Positions 35,541-47,515 of a stretch of 64,000 bases of DNA are shown in pieces. The first letter of the stretch is position 1. Every line of letters begins with the position of its first letter. The DNA is from Litsea cubeba (Eukaryota > Streptophyta > Magnoliopsida > Laurales > Lauraceae), in assembly GCA_012931725.1 (NCBI GenBank), contig CM022948.1, forward strand, positions 75,784,780 through 75,848,779, written 5' to 3'. The translations under genes were made by a program, and so were the position numbers. The notes beneath the pieces were generated by a model, which worked only from the letters and a program-made list of their open reading frames with translations, did not search any database and was not told where the DNA came from.

Positions 35541-35826
35541 TTAAGTCAAGATGATTCGGTTGCTTGATGTCACTGATGAGTTGATTTTGCTTTTTTCTGC
35601 AGTTTCCTTTCATCTTTGATTTCAGAATCTTTATTTGCTTAGATTTTGGAGTGCATGACGGAATATTTTAAAGCAATGCATGTTTGGTGACGTATAGAGT
35701 ATATAAATAGAGGGCATTTTTGTCCTTTTGACTCATTAAATGTCTGCCTATATGAGAAAATGACCTGGACTACAGGCTATAAAACGTATTGTTGAGGGAC
35801 CTTCCACCAAATGCCCCTAATTTTTA

Positions 35827-37996
35827 GGATAGCTTTAGGCAGAGAGATTTTAGAGCTTGATAGGAGATTTGAAATCGTTAAAGTCATTCCCTATTATTAC
35901 TTTAATATATATAATTTTTTTAATAAATTTGCTCTTGCATCATAGAGTGTTATAGAGAAACATGCTGCAAATGTGGTCAAGTAGGGCCTAAAGTAGGGTG
36001 CCCAAAAAATATGGAAATGATAAAGATATGTGAAGATTGCCTACAAAATATATCCCTTCAATTAGAAAAAGCAAGGAACAAGGGTTATTAAGATGGATGA
36101 TACTATGACATACAATGGAAGTTTCACCTAATCCCATAACATTTAACATAAAAATAACCCATGTGCAACAGTTTGAGTTTCGGTTAAGGAAGTGGGTTCC
36201 ACCATCAATAATCCATGTCCGGTCATCTTCTACCCTTTAAAAAGACCATCCTAACCGTTCAACAGGACTAGGAAGACAGCTGTTAATTGATCAAATGGCC
36301 ATGATGAAGTAGATGAAGTATTCATGCTGGGACCTGCCTCTTGAATCACAGACTCCCACCAAGGTGTTAGAATGACTGACAGGTTGCCCGCACTTGAAGA
36401 GAAAAGAAATCAATTTCTCCACCAACTGTTTCTTTAGCAACCAAGTTGGTGTTTCGATATCTTCCATGCATGCATTTGAGAAAAACCAATCCTAAAAAAG
36501 GTTTGCTTTTCCTCATCGAAAATGCTATGCACTAAAGAATGGACCAACATGGGAAGTTACATGCCCTCATCCACGTGGATCAACTTGTACAATATTATAT
36601 ATCTCAAAAGGTCCCATGACATGGATGTGCCTAATTTTAGTACTTGGCAACAAGAAGCAACCCTTTTTTATTGCTTGATTTGACAAATTAAATACAGTTT
36701 CAAACAGAAGAAATGTGCGTCGAACCATGTTCGAAGAAATAAAGATATCCCATTCAATTATTTACAATTAATAAACAACATGTAGTATAGATATAATATC
36801 CAAATTAACCTAATGATCATTACAGAATTTAAAGTGAAACATAAAGAAAGAAGAAGGTAAAGCATTCCACTCAAAGTAATTTAGAAAAACAAAAGGTTCA
36901 CCCATGCACTAATTAGAATTTGAGATTGCAAAGGACAAAAATGGGTGTGTCTAATAGCATTAAAAAAAAAAACTTGGGATTGAGGCTCCTGCCATGTATG
37001 AGATGCTTCCTTCCTAAAGTGATGAAAGGAAGAATGTGAAAAGACCTCTTTTCGTTTGAACTGCTAGTGGGTTTCATTTAATATAATAATGGGATTCTTC
37101 AAGTAATTAGCACTATTATGCTTTGAACAAAGCACTTATAAACCTTTAAAGCAGTGGGGTCGTTTCAAATCCAAATAAATATTTACACTTTCATGAAATT
37201 ATAGATTCTTAAGTTGACATAGAAGCAATATTGTAATGGTTAAAACCAATATGCTTAGATGATATATATATATATAGCACCTTTAGAAACCTTGGCTGTA
37301 ATGAAACTTCGATTAACTTACTCGAGTTGTGATGTTACCTAGATTTGGTAAAAGCAGGTTTTGGCTATGACTATGAGTGTCCACCGACAAACTTGAGTTA
37401 TTTGTTTTCAACTCCATATTTTAAGGAAATGCCACGAGTCAATTGCAATTGTTTAGAGATTCTTTTTCCCTGTTAGGGGGCCATTTGCTATTCTGCTCCT
37501 AGAACTGATCGTGGAAAAGCAGCAGTCATCAAAGGTCAATTGAAAGGAGTATTTGTTAGCTGTTTCGATGATCCAACCCTTGAAACAACCCACTCTTTGA
37601 AATTAAAAGTTCTATCCAAATCCAAACCTACCGTTGTTACAAAGCAACCTTCGTTCTTGAATTTGAGATCTTGCATATATGTGTATATGTAGTTATGTAC
37701 TTGTGTGTATTTATACTCAACAACCTCTTTGTAAATCCAAGAGAAAAAAGAAATATTTTGTTATAAAAAGAAATATTTTGTTATGGAAAGTTAGTATTGG
37801 TTTTCTATTTTGTAGTGAAGGCAGGTTTCTTTCTAAATTAGGAAAGTTTCATTTTAAGTAGGACTTTTTTATTTTAGCATTAGTGTGTGATTTATATTTG
37901 GAGTAAGACTTTCTAATGATGTATCTCACCAACTATATATATATATATATGAAAAATATTCATTCGTATCCATCCCTCACCATATTGTAGAACCCT
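35827..37996. other. Mostly featureless, with one Cys-rich exon-like block
   Basis: AT-rich DNA. Apart from 35946-36091, described separately, no open frame, splice pattern or paired repeat was recognised. Confidence 0.4.
35946..36091 (+). other. Cysteine-rich exon-like open segment, unidentified
   Basis: A plausible acceptor (TTGCATCATAG, ending 35945) is followed by 47 open codons with paired cysteines: CCKCGQVGPKVGCP and ICEDCLQ, then a Lys/Glu-rich end and TAA at 36089-36091. The C-x2-C pairs resemble a zinc-binding site. It could be the last exon of a gene, a captured exon or a decayed zinc knuckle. I could not identify upstream exons or a family. Confidence 0.3.
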
Positions 37997-38328
37997 GGGG
38001 CCTGTTTGGATAAATGAGGAGTGGAGTGAAATGAAGTGGATTTTACATGTGCAGTGGAGTGAAGAGAAGTGGGTTGAAGTTAAAATATAATACTTCATTT
38101 CACTCCATTTGGATGCTTATTTTGAAGTTAAGGTTTGAAGTAAAATCTACTTTTACTCAATGAAATGGAAGTAGTTAGAGTTGAAGTGAAATGGAGTACA
38201 TATGGCTCACAACATTACTTCATCTATTAGGCCAGACTCATCCAAACGGGGTAGAGTTGAAATTTTAGACAGTTAGGGCCCATTTAACTTCACTCTACTC
38301 TATTTTTTTGCCTATCCAAACAGGCCCC
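37997..38328. mobile_element. MITE with GGGGCCTGTTTGGATA inverted ends (332 bp)
   Basis: Starts GGGGCCTGTTTGGATA and ends TATCCAAACAGGCCCC, a perfect 16-bp inverted repeat, with purine-rich GGAGTGGAGTGAA on one side and its complement on the other. It has no coding capacity. No clear target duplication was found, so the superfamily (hAT or PIF/Harbinger) is open. Confidence 0.8.
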
Positions 38329-39829
38329 TAGTGTATGAGTTGAGAGAGAGCATGTGCATTGTTGTAGATTGAATGCTCTTTAAGTTCTATAGGTTCTTAA
38401 AGTGAGAGGTGTCGTGCGTGTGTGAGAGAAAGAAGACACTTGTTATGTTCTCCAGTAACCCTGTTATTAGTGAAGAAGAAAAGCCTAGATTGCTACGTAG
38501 GCAGCTAACCAAATCTTTTCTAATACATTTTTGTTTTTCAAGTGACTCATTACGATTTTATATATCATGCATGACATTACAGTTTGTTCTATTAAGAAAC
38601 CGACCACCTGTCCTAGCAAAAGACCCCAATATAATTTAAAGAACAAAATAAATAAAAAACAGGAACTCTACATGTCTTCCTCTCTCTTTGAACTTCAACA
38701 AAGAATGGAAAGCAAGATGGCTTCTTTTCAAAATGATTGCAAGTTTTAAATACAATATGGTGGAATGTGAGCTTTCTTAAAGGTACGTAACAAATCAAAA
38801 CAATTTACACTTTTTCTACTATAGTTATTGTTGTCTCCAGAGATGATTACTCCCATTGATAATGAGATGTGGTAGAAAAGAGTAGCAGTCTAGAAATTAT
38901 GGTTAAAAGATTGGAATTTCACATATAATTACCTCTATTTTTATGTAATTACATATATGGCCACCCATTTTACCATTTTTGCAAATAAACCCCACACATA
39001 CTCTCTGACAACTTGATTGGTAATGAGAAGCCGATTTTCAACCCAATAACGACAGCGTATAAGTTCTTTATGATAAAAAAGTATGAGAATTCCTTTTAGA
39101 TCTAACTCAAAGGATTAAACTCAGGGTCTCATTGTGTTTAAATCAACTCTATTATGAAAAGTTAGATTTTGTCAATGAGTCAAAATCTGACCTTGAAAGT
39201 AGTTGGTTGAGATTTCTAGAGTATAGATTGATAGAAGTAGTCATTTATTTGTAAAAATGGGAAAAAGAAAAGGATGATGTTCTATAATTGTCAAAGAAAT
39301 TTAGATAGTTATCTGTAAAATTTCCTAAAAGGATGGAGCCATAGACCTTTAAAAGAAGAATAATTTCTTCCACTCCATGGAGCAATTGAGACATGATGGA
39401 ATCCATACAAGCATAATTATCATCCACTCTTGCAACCTTTTTCTTCAATGGAGCCCCATATATAATCATACTTAATCATTCACTTAATATCTCAAAACAT
39501 GATTAGACAGTAGTGTGCTGCAACTTTATCATGATTTAAAAGTCTTATGTCCAAACCCTCTTTGCAATTTGGAAAGAAGCACATCATTGCCAGCATCAGA
39601 ATCATACTTAAAATGGCTTTTTAGTACAAAAACAATATTGTTTGTGCTGAACAAATAATGCCTTCCCATTATAGTAGTCATTTTGCTATTTAAGAATTAT
39701 AAGATGCTTCTTTTTACAATAGGAACAAAACACTGAAGTAGAACAGTGCTGGGTAGAAATAAGAAGGAAGTGAAGTATAAAGGAGTTGGGACAGAATCTC
39801 TAATGGTGGGGCACTTGATCCCCAAAAAG
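38329..39829. other. No recognisable gene
   Basis: AT-rich intergenic DNA. Short frames such as 38409-38639 show no domain or splice support. Confidence 0.4.
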
Positions 39830-39864
39830 GATACTCAGAAAGCTTAGCAAAGAGTATAAATGAG

Positions 39865-40130
39865 AATAAAAGAGGCATTACCAAAAAGGAGATTTTTAGA
39901 TGCAACTGAATGGTATTGGCACTAGAGAGATGGGGAAAAGTTATTGTATTCACCGATGCTCTAGAGGTGGTGAACCCTATTAAAGGATCTAGGGAGTGGG
40001 ATATAGAGGACTTGATTTCGAGTATTATTTTGTAAAATGCTCGGGATTTTATTACATTCCTAGGAGGTCCAACGTTTCCAAGCACATTGTAGCTAATGTT
40101 GGTTCAGTTCATTTCTTGCTAGTTGCCTGA
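39865..40130 (+). pseudogene. RNase H-like domain relic (retroelement type)
   Basis: The plus strand reads ALERWGKVIVFTDALEVVN, then REWDIEDLISSII, and in another frame FYYIPRRSNVSKHIVANVGS. This order matches the RNase H-like domain (RVT_3 type) found at the end of plant LINE polyproteins and in related host genes. The frame changes near 40030 and stops occur upstream, so it is a decayed fragment. Confidence 0.6.
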
Positions 40131-40528
40131 GAATAAGGTAGCCCTTCAAAAAAAAATGCCCCCACCAAATGATAGAAGAATCCAGTCGAGGAGGATTAAA
40201 GGATGTAATTGGAACTCTTGACTATACCCTGTTGCCTATAGGGTCGTAAACCAAAAATCTGTGTGGAGCCTTTTATGGACCAAAATAAACTACGGTCCAA
40301 GCATGGTTTAACCTGTGTTAATTCCCAAATATCCTTACTAATAAATGTTAGTAGAGGGTCCACGTCTTCCGACAAAAAGGACCTCATATTGGTTTGGTTT
40401 GGGATTTTCCCCATACAATTACCAGTACACTTGACATTTGCCTTTGAACTGATAAAGTATAATAAATTCCTGAAGAGCTATTCAATATTCATGCAATATC
40501 TTAGAACCATGCAACATTGAACTTTGCG
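40131..40528. other. No recognisable feature
   Basis: Intergenic DNA with a 9-A run near 40149; nothing else identified. Confidence 0.4.
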
Positions 40529-40743
40529 ATATCCTAGGGTCACGCAATATCGCATATATTGTACTACTAGTACATTGCCCGTGCCTAAAGGCACGGCGCA
40601 CCACGTTTAAACAAAATAAAAATATTTACATTTATATTTCAAAATTACAATTTGCTGGATGGATGAGGAAGGTGCTGGTGTATAGGTGGGTGCACGGGTG
40701 TGGGGTGTGCAGGGTCACGCAATATCGCATATATTGTACTATG
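40529..40743 (-). mobile_element. Orphan Helitron 3' end flanked by a 31-bp direct repeat
   Basis: On the minus strand a hairpin (GCCGTGCC-TTTA-GGCACGGGC, one bulge) is followed by AATGTACTAG and host T: a Helitron 3' terminus ending at 40567. Only about 145 bp of element (40567-40711) are present. The host sequence GGGTCACGCAATATCGCATA plus TATTGTACTA occurs on both sides (40536-40566 and 40712-40742), although Helitrons do not normally duplicate their target. Confidence 0.65.
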
Positions 40744-41457
40744 AGATTTCCTAAATCAATAGAATATTGCATCTTTATTGTAGGAACAGATCTACAGAAA
40801 ATATTTGAACTTTGACAGTTCAAGTGCAAATGTTAGATCTAAGAGCAGTCAAGTCAGTTATCTATATTTAATCAAATTCAGTTTGTTTACATCCCTAAAA
40901 AGAATATGAATTAAAGAATAAAAAGAAGAAAGAAGAAATTTTACTCATAATCATCTGCATTTTCTGATTTACACGCAACCACTCTTTATCTTGTGGTTTT
41001 TTCAGATTGACCACATCCATCACCTTGACCAGCGGTCATACCTACTTCTCCATGTTCTTTTTTTTTTTTTTGCTTTTTAAGTTAAAGCTACTTATCTTAC
41101 ACTCGTTTGTAATAGTTAGCTATAGGGACACACTTGGTGGAATCAGTGGCAGCATAGGGTTAGATCCAATTAGTTAGCTAAATTAGGTAGCATAATAGTC
41201 GCTCAACCGAACTCCGCCCATCTATTAATCAGATTGTAATGTCAAATCCACACCAACCCCAGCAGTTGAAAGTTGAAAGGGTCAACATCTGAATTACCAC
41301 CAAGTCGGACATGGTTTGAGCTCCAAGGATAGAGTTCAAATCTGACCCCTTCTTTTTTTGGAAATGTTAACCAAACCCAACCTCTCTGAACACCCATCAT
41401 CCCCAAACTCTCACAGCACACTAAACCCTTCTTAATCATCCACCCAGCTACTAATCA
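40744..41457. other. No recognisable feature
   Basis: AT-rich intergenic DNA. Confidence 0.4.
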
Positions 41458-41964
41458 GATGTAAAATGGGCCATGTCTGCCCGGGCCACCCCAGCCCATG
41501 ATATTTCACGGGCTGGGCATCAGGCTGGTAGTGCCTTGGCCCAGCACGGCCAAGCCCATGCCATATGCTGGGCAAGCCCATTTTTTGAGATTTTTTTAAA
41601 AAAAAATAAAGGAAAAATAAAAAATGAACAAAACATGAACGTAAAGAAAATACCACATTGAAACATTGAAGCTTGTATGATGCCATAAATATCACTCTTG
41701 ACACTCCGTATAAGGCCATAAATACCACATTGAAGCTTCTACAGTGCCATAAATACCACTCATTGAAATTCATATTACTCAATTTTAAATCTCCATGCCA
41801 TAAATAGGCCTTTTAAATGTAACCATTATCCCATTACCAACATCCACGAGTCTACCTACCCACGCACCTTCCAAGGCCGTGTGCATCCTAGCCCGGCATG
41901 AGCCATGCTGGATGGCCTGTGCCGTGTAGGGCTGCTCAATGTGCCAGGCCAATCATTTTACATC
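41458..41964. mobile_element. Possible inverted-repeat element (~507 bp)
   Basis: The ends GATGTAAAATGGGCC and GGCCAATCATTTTACATC are inverted copies apart from a GATT insertion, and both flanks are GC-rich inside the element (GCCCGGGCC, AGCCCGGCATG). No target duplication or transposase was found. Confidence 0.4.
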
Positions 41965-42129
41965 CCCATCCTCAACCCAAACATCCTCTCCAAAAGATGC
42001 ACGATGCTCGGACCATGCCCTCACCACTTTTTTACATACCCTACTTGAGGGCCTGGCTCTGGCTGTCCTCCCAGCCTACACACGCCCACCAGCTTGAATA
42101 ATTCAAGCAAGACACCTTATCCATCCTTT

Positions 42130-42530
42130 TTTTCTCATCTCTCATTCCTTCCCACAAGGACTTGTAATAAATAGTCTCAAACCTTTATGGGATAAAGACA
42201 ATAATAAACAAGTAACTTGACCAAACAAGCCTTTATCAAAGTTACTGTACCCCTTAATGAAGAGTATAGCCTTTTCCAAGTAGGGGGCTTCTTTTCAAAC
42301 TAGGCAATTAATGAATCCTGAATTATACTTTGGTTCTACCATGAGACCCAAAAGGAAGCCCCAAGTTTATTGAAGGGGAGGAGGGAACACCACAAAATAT
42401 TTAGTAACTAAGAGCACCTAAGCATCACCCTAACTAGTCCCAAAAATGAAGCTTTTGCCCAGATTCACCTTCAATCCTTGACATTGCTTCAAAACATCAA
42501 AGGATTGCTTTGATTACAAGTTTACAACAA
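42130..42530 (-). pseudogene. LINE reverse-transcriptase relic
   Basis: The minus strand contains, across frames, QCQGLKVNLGKSFIFG, then NQSIIQDSLI and PTWKRLYSSLRGTVTLIKAC, followed by VYYCLYPIKV. This order matches the C-terminal part of plant L1-type reverse transcriptase. Several stops and frame changes show that it is inactive. Confidence 0.65.
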
Positions 42531-44077
42531 ACCAACCTCTTTTTTTTTTCTTGAAATGGTAATTACTCAAACCTCCTGGATAGAACTGTTACAAAAATCA
42601 ATCTGATCATCATAGTACTAAGATGAGGGACATCTCAACACACATTAAGTGGTGATGGCACCTAAGTTTCAGACACATGACAAGGAGGTCCTCAAGTGTA
42701 CGACTACATTCTACAGGACCAGTAGCCCAACTTAGCCTAAATAAATAAATAATAAGATAATAACATATCTCTATGAGCTACGCCAAATTCATGAATAAGA
42801 TCCTTTATAGCCCAGAAAAAAAAATATAAAAAAAAGTGCTCCCAAACCTTCCACCACAATAATAGAAAGGACAGAAGACGATGAATCTCCTTACCTAAGG
42901 TCTATTGAGGCTTTAAACAATCTAGATAAAGGACCACCATTCACAAAAAAAAAAAAAAAAAAAAAAAGGTAGAGGCTCCACCTGTAAACACCAAAACCCA
43001 TCCTACCAGGCATAAAAGAAAAAAAGGCCAATATCCTCTCCTTTTTCTGCTATGAATTAAGTACATTAGCCACTAACACCCCATTATAAAACTCTTGATT
43101 CAAACTAACAAAAGATGGAAGAATCTACTTCAACCTATCATCAAGAATGTATATAAGGACACAAAATATAGTCAAGCCCACTAAGCTTATCAGCCTGAGA
43201 TGATGCAACTCTATAATCTCCTATTGCATTAGGGATCTAATGGGTTAATGAGATAAAGGTCACATTTGGCACCCCGTTAAATCTGTCCGAGTTTGGAATT
43301 CGGAAAAACAACTCTAAAAGGTCCTTTTCAAAGAAAATCTCAACCAGCTTTAATAAAAGGAAATTTTAACCCGAAAGGCCCACACATTGTCTTACCCAGT
43401 ACCCACACTTAAATAGAGCTCTTTCAACTTATTCCACTAAAGCCGCACTCTAACCGAGAAGCCACACAAGGAGTAATGTATGAAAAGGACACCTTCTAGA
43501 GGTTTGGACAACAGCCACCTTGCTCAAATTTGCCTAAGCAATTTATGATCTTCCCAGCATTAGCCATTTGGTGAAAATTTTGTATTCCAATCCCCTTTAA
43601 GCAACAATGCCCAAGATTTTTGAGATGTAAACCTTTACCCTTTTTCCATCATCTTCTCCCCGGGTTGACATCACCACCTTTGCAAATTATCAGCCCTTTT
43701 GCAACAGATAGTTCGGTTACATGGGACAAATCCGTGAGGAATCGGGAAATGAGAGGATTCCTCACTGCACCTGAAACAAGGATTCCTCACTAAGGCTTTG
43801 TATAGCTGAGAATTTCACAAAGATATCCATGTTGTATCGTTGCATATATATGAGAAAAGTCTATTTCGGTGCGCAAACCCACATAAGTTAGGATTTCCAA
43901 GCCCTATGGGGGAGGTTGTACCTAAAAATCCCCACAAATACAGATTTCCATTAGTCCAAATCCTCAATGATTTACAATTACCAACCATGGTTTTTCCACG
44001 ACCTTGTGGAAAAAGAAAGTCTTTTTTCACCAAAGATTCGGTTGCCAAATATAATCTTAGCAAGATATAGTTTGTTA
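42531..44077. other. Decayed non-coding DNA
   Basis: Contains a poly-A tract of about 24 bases near 42944-42967. Minus-strand fragments are possibly a continuation of the LINE relic, but no motif is clear enough to call. Overlapping frames on both strands at 43815-44070 have no known domain. Confidence 0.35.
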
Positions 44078-44176
44078 GCCTAAGACTGTTGCATACGGGA
44101 TGGGTCTAATTACTCTTTCTTTATTAAGCCAAAAGCTGTCGCACAGGGGATGGGTCTAATTACTCTTTCTTCATTA
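44078..44176. repeat. 50-bp tandem duplication
   Basis: Two adjacent copies sharing GGATGGGTCTAATTACTCTT followed by TCTT.ATTAAGCC; a few substitutions separate them. Confidence 0.85.
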
Positions 44177-46050
44177 AGCCAACTTATCACCCTTTGTTCT
44201 AAAAACCTCACCAGTGCACCTTTCTTCACTTGAGCAAAATGTTGCCAACTTCACTAACAGTTTCCTACCTTAACACAACAACATTCAGAGCCCCAACAAC
44301 CTTCTTGCTTCCCCGTCTCCTCTTGAGTCTCGCAAAGGCAAACGTCTGCTTAGAAGCTCTCTTATGAGGAGGCGCAGACATTTGCTCTCCCACTAAAAAT
44401 AGAGAAAGTTGAAACATCACTCTGCAAAGACCTCAATAGAAGCTGACAATGAAGATTGTTCACCAAAGTATCCATTGGAAATGATATCTATAGTTGTCTC
44501 CCCTCTTTCATCCAGCTTTCGGTGTAAGACTCTTGCACTCAGAACACTCATCCAATACCTTCACTCACCCATTTAGGAATTGGCTATCCAGTATTTCAAT
44601 TATCTTGTTGGGGCCGTTTTTGAGTTCCAAGAGGCCATTTGCTAACATTATGTGTGGCTCAAAGGTATCATCCAAAATCCAGGCACACTGCTCCACAACG
44701 AAAATATTTTTCCTTCTAGGGAAAGGAATGATCTTTACGTCATCCAAGGCACAAATCCACTATGTTTGTTAGTAGCTCCATCCCTCGTTGAGGAAAGCAA
44801 GCTCACAGCCTCACTTGTTGGAAAAACCAGTCGAAAGGATCTCCCTTTATTGCCCACTTAAGCAAGCCAAGCCCAACCTGAGCATGCATAACTCAGCCCA
44901 ACTCGAACACGAAACCCAGTAGATCAAACTGAAGTTTATCAAACCTTACATAAAAAGTTACCCAAATTTAGAATATTGGGAAGCACCCAAATTCAAACAG
45001 CGAAATCCCCAAATCTTGAATGTAGCCGAAATTCCAACAACAAAGCCCTAAATTCTTATGGAAATTTTTTTTTTAATCAATCCCAACTTTGAAAAGACCT
45101 GAGTTTTTAAAAGCCCTAATCTGCAAGAACTAGAAATGTAGAATACCAATAGTGCTTAATCAAACAGAAACAAGAAACCCTGAAAGCGTTTCTAATAACA
45201 GATGCAAAAAAAAAAAAAAAAAAAAAAAAGGAGCATCTCTACAAACATACCAAGTCACTTGTCGTGAGAGAAGAAAGGATGATATGGTTGAAATAAAAGG
45301 TAGTGTTTTGGTCATTCAATTCTGCATCCAGCGCTCCACCTAGACCAGTTTGCCTTCACCTTCCATCCCTCTTCATTGATTACAATGCCAAAATAGCCCT
45401 CATCTTCTCTTCCTCTACTACTTGGACTTTTGTATCAATGGTAGTCTATTTCTCTTCTAATGGTGTGGGGCTGGCTGGAAGATATCTTCAACTCAGCCCT
45501 CTCTCTCCAACAGAGATGTGAAGGGGATAGGAAGGAACGACAGCTCCAGTTTTGAGGGTTTGAGCTGTGGGTTTCATGAGATACATAAGATGAATATGGT
45601 AGTCTAAGGAGTAAAGACTGCATAAATATGTATATCTGGCTAAGTCTGGACTAGATAGACCCTCCTTGTCCAGATGTGTAGTTCGTGATGTTTAGTTTCC
45701 TTTGTTTCTGGTTTTGATAAATGCATTTAATATCAATTGTTACATTTCTCTTCTTTTAATAAAACTAAGGTTCCTGCTAAAAAAGTATATCACATGTAAA
45801 TGGATTTGGTTCAGACCTTCACCGAGCCTGATATGAGTTTCATCGGTGTTGTTACATTTTGACCTGATCCCAAATTTCTCAACCCAATACGGAACAAAAA
45901 TCCAGTTGAGTTAGTCGGTTCCACTTAGGCCTGGCCCAAGTTACAGCTCTATGCCCATTTGATGTTACAGGCAAGATTTTCCTCCAGATGCAAACAGCAA
46001 GTTCCTTGGGCACCTACAAGTGGATAATTGTTACTTGGTACCATAAAAGA
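44177..46050. other. No secure gene
   Basis: Mixed intergenic DNA with a long poly-A tract near 45206-45230. Frames at 44494-44772 (both strands) and 45303-45521 have no recognisable domain. Confidence 0.35.
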
Positions 46051-46229
46051 AGGCTCATTTATACTATTGGTTTGAATATTAGAAGTGCAGCAATATACCT
46101 TAACATAAATGTTAAATGGTTAAACAGCTGCTCCATGGAAGGCTCATTTATACTATTGGTTTGAATATTAGAAGTGCAGCAATATACCTTAACATAAATG
46201 TTAAATGGTTAAACAAATGCTCCATGGAA
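46051..46229. repeat. 89-bp tandem duplication
   Basis: GGCTCATTTATACTATTGGT through GTTAAATGGTTAAACA..TGCTCCATGGAA occurs twice in a row (about 46052-46140 and 46141-46229) with only a few differences. Confidence 0.9.
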
Positions 46230-46273
46230 TCTGCCTAACATAACAAACTGCCTATCTCCTAGTGTGATGCTAC

Positions 46274-46665
46274 TCAAATATGAGCAATTGGGTTTTCAGT
46301 TCCTATACTTACTCTCCTGGAGTTAAATTGCATGGAATGAGAAGCTAGGGGACAATTTATTTTTGTGGATTGAAAACCTACAATTTGGGCCAGCTCTTCT
46401 GCAAGAATTCTTCCGAGAATCCTTGTCGAAGAATTTGAATTTCTCCAAATGTTGTCCCCCACATGCAATTCCAAATCCTGTGACCCCTCCAGCATTTGAA
46501 ATGCTGGAATACTGCATAGAACCACAACAGTATCATCCACCTTTCTCAAAACACAGAGCAAGCCACTGTTTGGATCCAGGAACCCAGTTTCCCCGAAAAA
46601 CAAAAGCACATATAACTCTGTTTACCTCAGAACAAATCAAACCTCACTTGCAACTCAGTTATTGA
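46274..46665. other. Open frames on both strands, unidentified
   Basis: The minus strand is open for 111 codons (46609-46274) and the plus strand for 100 (46363-46665) over the same DNA, with no stop in either. Neither frame matches a family I know. It could be an exon or retroelement remnant; one of the two may have been coding. Confidence 0.25.
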
Positions 46666-46938
46666 AATGCATAAGCCCATATTTGCATATTTACGGGTAA
46701 AATGAGTAATCTGAAGATCCAAACAGGCCAAGAAGCGTGTGTAATCCATATCATATTATATCATCCCACCAAATGGAAACAAGAAATGGCAAAAATTAAC
46801 TAAAAGGGCAGGAACCCAAACATGACATTGATCCCAATTACACATTCAAAAAGTAAAATCACAAAATCTTCCATTCATATTCAAAAAACTAAAAAAATGA
46901 GTACCAAAATTACGTCCAAAAGTGGCTCTTTCACAAAG

Positions 46939-47492
46939 CTAAAATGCTACAGCTACGGCCTGCTTCCTCGGAGCAGCTTGAGTACCTGAAATTTTGAAAA
47001 GAAGAAAATCCAAGTGAAGCAATTGCAATGAAAAATAAGGAAAACCAAACAATACAGACATTCATAGCGTTTCTTATGCCTTCTCTGAAATTAGTCTTGA
47101 ATCGGCGAGGCAGGTGTCGCAGGTACCGCATCCGGCCCGTTCCGGTCGTCTTCCTCCGAATCGCCTTCACGCTCCAGTTATCTGGAAACCAAAATCGAAT
47201 AACACCACCACCAGAAATTTAAGATCTAAAAAGGACAAAGAGAGAGATCGGACAGCTTACATTTGCGGATCCGGGCGGCTGGATAACCGCAAGCGGCGCA
47301 TCTGCTCTTCTGGAGATGGAAGCTGCGGCGGCCGCAGCGGATGCAGAGAGTGTGGGTTTTGTTTCTTCTCTTTCCGAAGCTTCCTGTTCCTTTTCCCTGC
47401 TCACATCGCAGAAAAAAAAATTAGGGTTTTGTGAGATACAGAGAAAGAGAGAATCTAGGTCGGAAATGTAGGAATTGAAATGGGGTTACCAT
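46939..47492 (-). CDS. RPL37: 60S ribosomal protein eL37
   Basis: Four coding exons on the minus strand: 47492-47490 (the ATG alone), 47396-47261, 47181-47080 and 46985-46939, giving 95 residues, the usual plant length. The product is a small zinc-binding protein of the large cytosolic ribosomal subunit that contacts 25S rRNA. Visible marks are GKGTGSFGKRRNKTHTLC at the start, four zinc cysteines (C19, C22, C34, C37), and the basic core KAIRRKTTGTGRMRYLRHLP. The tail reads PRKQAVAVAF, less basic than the usual PRKKG ending. A first exon holding only the start codon also occurs in other plant ribosomal protein genes. Introns 1 and 2 are GT-AG; intron 3 begins with GC. No stop or frameshift was seen. 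Confidence 0.93.
47078..47079 (-). other. Non-canonical GC donor of eL37 intron 3
   Basis: Exon 3 must end ...AGAGAAG and exon 4 begin GTACTCAAG to encode REGTQAAPRK. The intron then starts GCATAAG and ends TTTCAG. No GT lies at a usable position nearby, so this is a GC-AG intron. Confidence 0.8.
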
Positions 47493-47507
47493 CTTAGCAG
47501 TTGCAGA

Positions 47508-47515
47508 AACCCTAG
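47508..47515 (-). promoter_or_regulatory. Telo-box in the eL37 leader
   Basis: AAACCCTA (plus-strand reading) lies about 16-25 bp upstream of the ATG on the gene's 5' side. Telo-boxes are common in promoters and leaders of plant ribosomal protein genes. Confidence 0.6.

Larger units (their letters stand above)
33605..35817. mobile_element. Mutator-like element B (2213 bp), perfect 9-bp duplication
   Basis: Flanked by TAATTTTTA at 33596-33604 and 35818-35826. The left end reads GAGTAAATTAGG..GATCCCTCAG and the right end, inverted, reads GGGGCATTTGGTGG..GGTCCCTCAAC. These ends match element A, which lies only 113 bp away. Inside are three 70-bp repeats and a 1.4 kb AT-rich array. No transposase frame was seen. 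Confidence 0.8.

Noticed and set aside
43815..44070. Overlapping frames on both strands
   Set aside because: No family resemblance on either strand; chance or decayed retroelement.
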